Positions 60,698 to 64,000 of a stretch of 64,000 nt of DNA are shown here, one piece after another. This DNA comes from Xanthomonas sp. Leaf148. Lineage in GTDB: Bacteria > Pseudomonadota > Gammaproteobacteria > Xanthomonadales > Xanthomonadaceae. Both the position numbers and the translations under genes were made by a program. Position 1 is the first letter of the stretch. Every line of letters starts with the position of its first letter. The stretch spans positions 1,315,118-1,379,117 of the forward strand of contig NZ_LMOP01000008.1 in NCBI RefSeq assembly GCF_001423585.1. Reading direction: 5' to 3'. The notes beneath the pieces were generated by a model that was given only the letters and a program-made list of their open reading frames with translations, did not search any database and had not been told where the DNA came from.

Positions 60698-62380
60698 TCA
60701 GGGAGTAGGGGGAGAAAGGTCGATGCGGAACACATAGGCGCTCTCGCCAACCGGCTTTACGGGGAGGCGCAGATGCAGGCCATCGGCGCGTTGTTCGAAC
60801 GGGATCTTCTTGCCGTTGGCCAGCAAAGTGACCCCGCGCACGCCATCGGCCGGCGTGAGTGAGCGGATCACCGCCTCGCCATCGGTCGGCCAACCCAACT
60901 CGATCGCATACAGTGCGCCATCGCGGGTGGTGAAGCGGAAATCGTCGGACGTATATGGCTTGGTCTTGACGTCCTGGAAGGTGCCGCCCACCACTTCGGT
61001 CGGGCCTTCGCCATACACGCGCCACGGCTTGCTGTCGTAGATCGCGCCGCCGTTGGTCTTGAGCCACTTGCCGATCGCCAGCAGGATGCCGCGCTCGGTG
61101 TCGGGGATCGAGCCATCGGCACGCGGGCCGATGTTGAGCATCAGGTTGCCGTTCTTGGCCACCACATCGGCCAGCATGTGGATGATGAAAGTGGGCGATT
61201 TATAGGTGTCGTTTTCGATATAACCCCACGAGGCATTGCTGACCGAGGTATCGGTCTGCCAATGCGTGGGATGGATGCCGGTGAGCTGGCCGCGTTCGAT
61301 ATCCAGCGTGCCGGCGCCTTCCGGAAACGCGCCGAGCTTGTAGTTCACCACCACGCCGCGATCGGCCTCGGTGCGCGCTGCGCCCTGGTTGTAGTAATAC
61401 GCCAGCATCGTCGGCAGGCTGCGCCGGAACGTTGGGTGGGCAATCCACCAATCGAAATAGATCAGGTCCGGTTGATAGGTATCGATCAACTCGGTGGTGC
61501 GCGCCAGCCAGTCGTCCAGCCAGGCCTGCGACACCGGCGTCCAGTCGTTGGTGACATCGCCGTCGTCCTTGCCCGGCAGGCGCACCTGCGCCGGGCCGTA
61601 CAGCGCTGCATAGCGCGGGTCGTTGACGTCCGAATCGAACTTGCGCCCGCCGTCGAAGAACCAGTTGTGTTCGGCGCGGTGCGACGACAAACCGAAGTGC
61701 AGGCCTTGCGCACGGATTGCGGTGGACAGCTCGCCCAGCAGGTCGCGCTTGGGCCCCATCTTCATTGCGGTCCAGTCCGACAACTTGGAGTCGTACAGCG
61801 CAAAGCCGTCGTGGTGTTCGGCCACCGGCACCACGTAGCGCGCGCCGGATTGCCGGAACAGTTTGGCCCAGCCAGTGGGGTCGAACTTGGGCGCGGTGAA
61901 CTTGGGAATCAGATCCTTGTAGCCGCTGGTCGCTTGCGGGCCGTAGGTCGCCACGTGATGGGCGAATTCCTTGGAGCCTTGCAGATACATGTTGCGCGAA
62001 TACCACTCGCTACCAAACGCCGGCACCGAGAACACGCCCCAATGGATGAAGATGCCGAACTTGGCATTGTCGTACCACGCAGGCGATTGATACGCCTTCA
62101 GCGCAGCCCAGTCGGGGCGGAACGGGCCCTTGCGCGCGCCGGCTTCGGCTTCGCGCACCAGACGCTCGCGTTCGGGCGCGTACTTGGCGGTGGCATCGAG
62201 CCACTGCTGGTCGATGACCTCGGGGCTGAGCGTGGTGGCCGTGGCTGCAGTGGGCGATTGCGCGCTGAGCGTGGCAGCAGGCAACGCCAGCAGCAGACCG
62301 AGCGCGAGCATTCGCGTTCTGGGTGCAGCTCCGGCGTGGCGGCGGGATGGAGCCGCATGGATGCGGCTATCGGTCGTCAT
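60698..62380 (-). CDS. nixE: GH29 alpha-L-fucosidase
   Basis: 560 aa, exported (long n-region, then MLALGLLLALPAATLSA). GH29 motifs: AKFGIFIHWGVFSVPAFGSEWYS, KLFRQSGARYVVPVAEHHDGF, and the nucleophile Asp in PDLIYFDWWIAH. It would remove alpha-1,3-core or Lewis-a fucose of plant N-glycans. ATG 62380 is preceded by AGAGGAG at good spacing. It comes after the TBDR gene and its terminator. Symbol from cluster order; the family is certain. Confidence 0.92.
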   Translation of the reverse strand: MTTDSRIHAAPSRRHAGAAPRTRMLALGLLLALPAATLSAQSPTAATATTLSPEVIDQQWLDATAKYAPERERLVREAEAGARKGPFRPDWAALKAYQSPAWYDNAKFGIFIHWGVFSVPAFGSEWYSRNMYLQGSKEFAHHVATYGPQATSGYKDLIPKFTAPKFDPTGWAKLFRQSGARYVVPVAEHHDGFALYDSKLSDWTAMKMGPKRDLLGELSTAIRAQGLHFGLSSHRAEHNWFFDGGRKFDSDVNDPRYAALYGPAQVRLPGKDDGDVTNDWTPVSQAWLDDWLARTTELIDTYQPDLIYFDWWIAHPTFRRSLPTMLAYYYNQGAARTEADRGVVVNYKLGAFPEGAGTLDIERGQLTGIHPTHWQTDTSVSNASWGYIENDTYKSPTFIIHMLADVVAKNGNLMLNIGPRADGSIPDTERGILLAIGKWLKTNGGAIYDSKPWRVYGEGPTEVVGGTFQDVKTKPYTSDDFRFTTRDGALYAIELGWPTDGEAVIRSLTPADGVRGVTLLANGKKIPFEQRADGLHLRLPVKPVGESAYVFRIDLSPPTP

Positions 62381-62537
62381 GGGAACTGCTCCTCTAAGCG
62401 AAACGTGTCGGTCGCATGCAGCCGGCACGTGGATGGCAAAAGCGGGCCTGGCCATGCTCCCTCAACCGCGAAGGGGCGTGGCCAGTACCACTCCTTGGTA
62501 CAACATCGACCTGTGCGCTGCATGCAACGCACAGGTC

Positions 62538-62575
62538 AAAAAAAAGCGCGCCACCGTGGAGGGTCGGTGGCGCGC
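62538..62575 (-). terminator. Rho-independent terminator after the TBDR
   Basis: 11-base perfect stem GCGCGCCACCG/CGGTGGCGCGC (62565-62575 with 62546-62556) with an 8-base loop, followed on the minus strand by eight T. It sits 10 bases beyond the TBDR stop and should partly separate it from the GH29-GH3 operon. Confidence 0.92.
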
Positions 62576-62585
62576 CGGTGCTACA

Positions 62586-64000
62586 TCAGAACTTGAAGTT
62601 GAGCTGGGCCTGATAGCCGCGGCCGTTCTTGTAGAACGCCGTGGGGGTATCGCGGGTGTTGCTGAAGACCCGGTAGGTGGAATCCAGCAGATTGGTCGCG
62701 CCGACGGTGATGCCCATGTAGTCGGTGATCTGGTACGAGGCGTTCAGATCCAGCTGCTTGTAAGCATCTGCAAAGTCACGCGACTCCAGACGACCGATCT
62801 GGGTGAAGTACTTCGAGCGGTAGCTGTAGTTCACACGCACCATCCAGTCGCCGTGTTCCCAGTAGGGGATCACGTTGTAGGTATCGCGCGACAGGTACGG
62901 CAGATTCAGACCGGAGCTGGAGTCGGACTCGGCAAAGGTGTAGTTGGCCTGCAAACCGAAGCCCAGCCCGAAGCTCTGCTGGTAATTGACCGACACACCC
63001 TTGACCTTGGCATCGGACACGTTGACCGGTGTGGTCACCTGGTACAGGCCAGCGATGGCCGGCGGTGCCGGATTCAGCTGCTGGGTGACCGTGGTGTTGA
63101 CGATGTAGGAGCTGATGTCGCGATAGAACACTTCACCGGACAACATGCTGGACGGAGCGAAATACCACTCGGCCGCCAGATCGTAGTTGGTGGACTCGTA
63201 CGGCTTCAGATCCGGGTTGCCGCCGTTGGCGGTCAGGTTGCCGTTACCGCTGTTGACAGTGAACGTACCTGCCAGATCGGCGTAACGCGGACGGGCGATG
63301 ACCTTGGCCGCCGAGAAGCGCAGCACCGTGTCGTCGGTGATGTCGTAGGCGATGTTGAAGCTCGGCAACGCCTTGCGGTAGTCATTGGTTTCGGCCACGC
63401 GCTGGAAGCTGGTGCCGCCGTCATTGCTCTGCCAGAACTGCGACTTGTCGGTGGTGTCGACCAGGCGCACGCCGACGTTACCGCGCCACTTGCCGGTCTC
63501 GTAGTTCAACTGCGTGTAGACGTTCTGAGTGATTTCCTTGACGTCGAACGACGCGCCAAAATCGGTGCGGTATGGGCCCTGCGGCTGCGACAGCAAGTAG
63601 CTGCGCACGGCGCCCAGGTTGGCGGTTGGCCAGGTGGTCAAGTCGCCGCTGGCACCCAGGCCGTCGTACAGGCTGCTGGGTGTGGTGCCTGGGTTGAACT
63701 GCGTCAGCGACACCGGGTCGGTGGTGTTGATGCGGTTACCGCGCGCGTCGACGCCGTTGTTGTGGTTGATGTACTTGTAGCCGAACTGCAGCTTGGTGAA
63801 CGGGCCCCATTCCAGGTCGCGCGCGGCATCCCACTGGAAGTACTTTTCGTCGTCCTTGCTCTTCTGGTAAGCGATACCGCCGGCCTGCATGATGCCGGTG
63901 GTGGTGCCCGGGATATTGCCTTCCTGGCCCGGCGCCAGGCCGGCGGGGTTGCCCGGCAGTGCCCAGTTGGAGGCGCCGCCGTTGTCGTAGTTGACCGACG
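62586..64000 (-). CDS. TonB-dependent receptor, C-terminal part
   Basis: About 471 residues, running off the right edge; only beta-barrel is present. Barrel features include YGVQ-like alternating strands, ALPSFNIAYDITDDTVLRFS, NPDLKPYESTNYDLAAEWYF, and the terminal strand GYQAQLNFKF ending in Phe, the outer-membrane assembly signal. It is the outer-membrane gate expected beside the nix glycosidases, which would import released oligosaccharides or glycopeptides. The N-terminal plug and signal are outside the window. Confidence 0.93.
   Translation of the reverse strand, partial: SVNYDNGGASNWALPGNPAGLAPGQEGNIPGTTTGIMQAGGIAYQKSKDDEKYFQWDAARDLEWGPFTKLQFGYKYINHNNGVDARGNRINTTDPVSLTQFNPGTTPSSLYDGLGASGDLTTWPTANLGAVRSYLLSQPQGPYRTDFGASFDVKEITQNVYTQLNYETGKWRGNVGVRLVDTTDKSQFWQSNDGGTSFQRVAETNDYRKALPSFNIAYDITDDTVLRFSAAKVIARPRYADLAGTFTVNSGNGNLTANGGNPDLKPYESTNYDLAAEWYFAPSSMLSGEVFYRDISSYIVNTTVTQQLNPAPPAIAGLYQVTTPVNVSDAKVKGVSVNYQQSFGLGFGLQANYTFAESDSSSGLNLPYLSRDTYNVIPYWEHGDWMVRVNYSYRSKYFTQIGRLESRDFADAYKQLDLNASYQITDYMGITVGATNLLDSTYRVFSNTRDTPTAFYKNGRGYQAQLNFKF

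Noticed and set aside
1-64000. tRNA or rRNA genes
   Set aside because: No cloverleaf with the GTTCRANNC T-loop or rRNA-like sequence was recognised on either strand by eye.

Overview
The window is a GC-rich chromosome segment of a Xanthomonas-like gammaproteobacterium. I infer this from protein character, from the gene order gshB-pilG-pilH-pilI-pilJ-chpA, from many TonB-dependent receptors (TBDRs) with large carboxypeptidase-type N-termini, and from a plant N-glycan glycosidase set that matches the nixE-L genes described in X. campestris pv. campestris. No database search was possible, so species and strain are not assigned.

Layout. 1-13.6 kb: a TonB-like fragment, gshB, and then the divergent Pil-Chp chemosensory operon controlling type IV pili (pilG, pilH, pilI, pilJ, a 2364-residue chpA, a degenerate CheB-like protein and a CheW-like ChpC). 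No CheR/PilK methyltransferase is present. 13.9-18.8 kb: a GNAT acetyltransferase, and a tightly overlapping trio of vWA lipoprotein, ECF sigma factor and single-span membrane protein. 19.4-24.0 kb: a glycosylasparaginase, cutC, a sialidase-fold protein, a broken signal-peptide gene, a lone RebB-type R-body protein and a small convergent gene.

24.5-39.8 kb and 51.2-64 kb: glycan utilisation. On the minus strand, reading from the right, come a TBDR, GH29, GH18, GH20, GH2 and GH3. After a 20.6 kb interruption the same direction resumes with GH125, GH92 and GH35. That is the nixE-L order. The interruption holds a second utilisation unit (TBDR, GH35, APC permease, PfkB kinase, GH4) and an accessory region at 40-51.2 kb. 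The accessory region carries an Imm11/DUF1629-like immunity gene, an AHH-nuclease toxin fragment, an esterase, an M1 aminopeptidase, a CycA-like permease, an ArsR/SDR pair with a visible operator, a gene truncated by an IS3-family element, and a scrap of another IS.

Together the glycosidases plus the glycosylasparaginase could strip a plant complex N-glycan (fucose, xylose, mannose, GlcNAc, Lewis-a galactose) down to the GlcNAc-Asn linkage and cut that as well. Intergenic gaps in this half carry repeated CCTCATCCGCCC...CTTCTCCCG palindromic elements and several tandem repeats.
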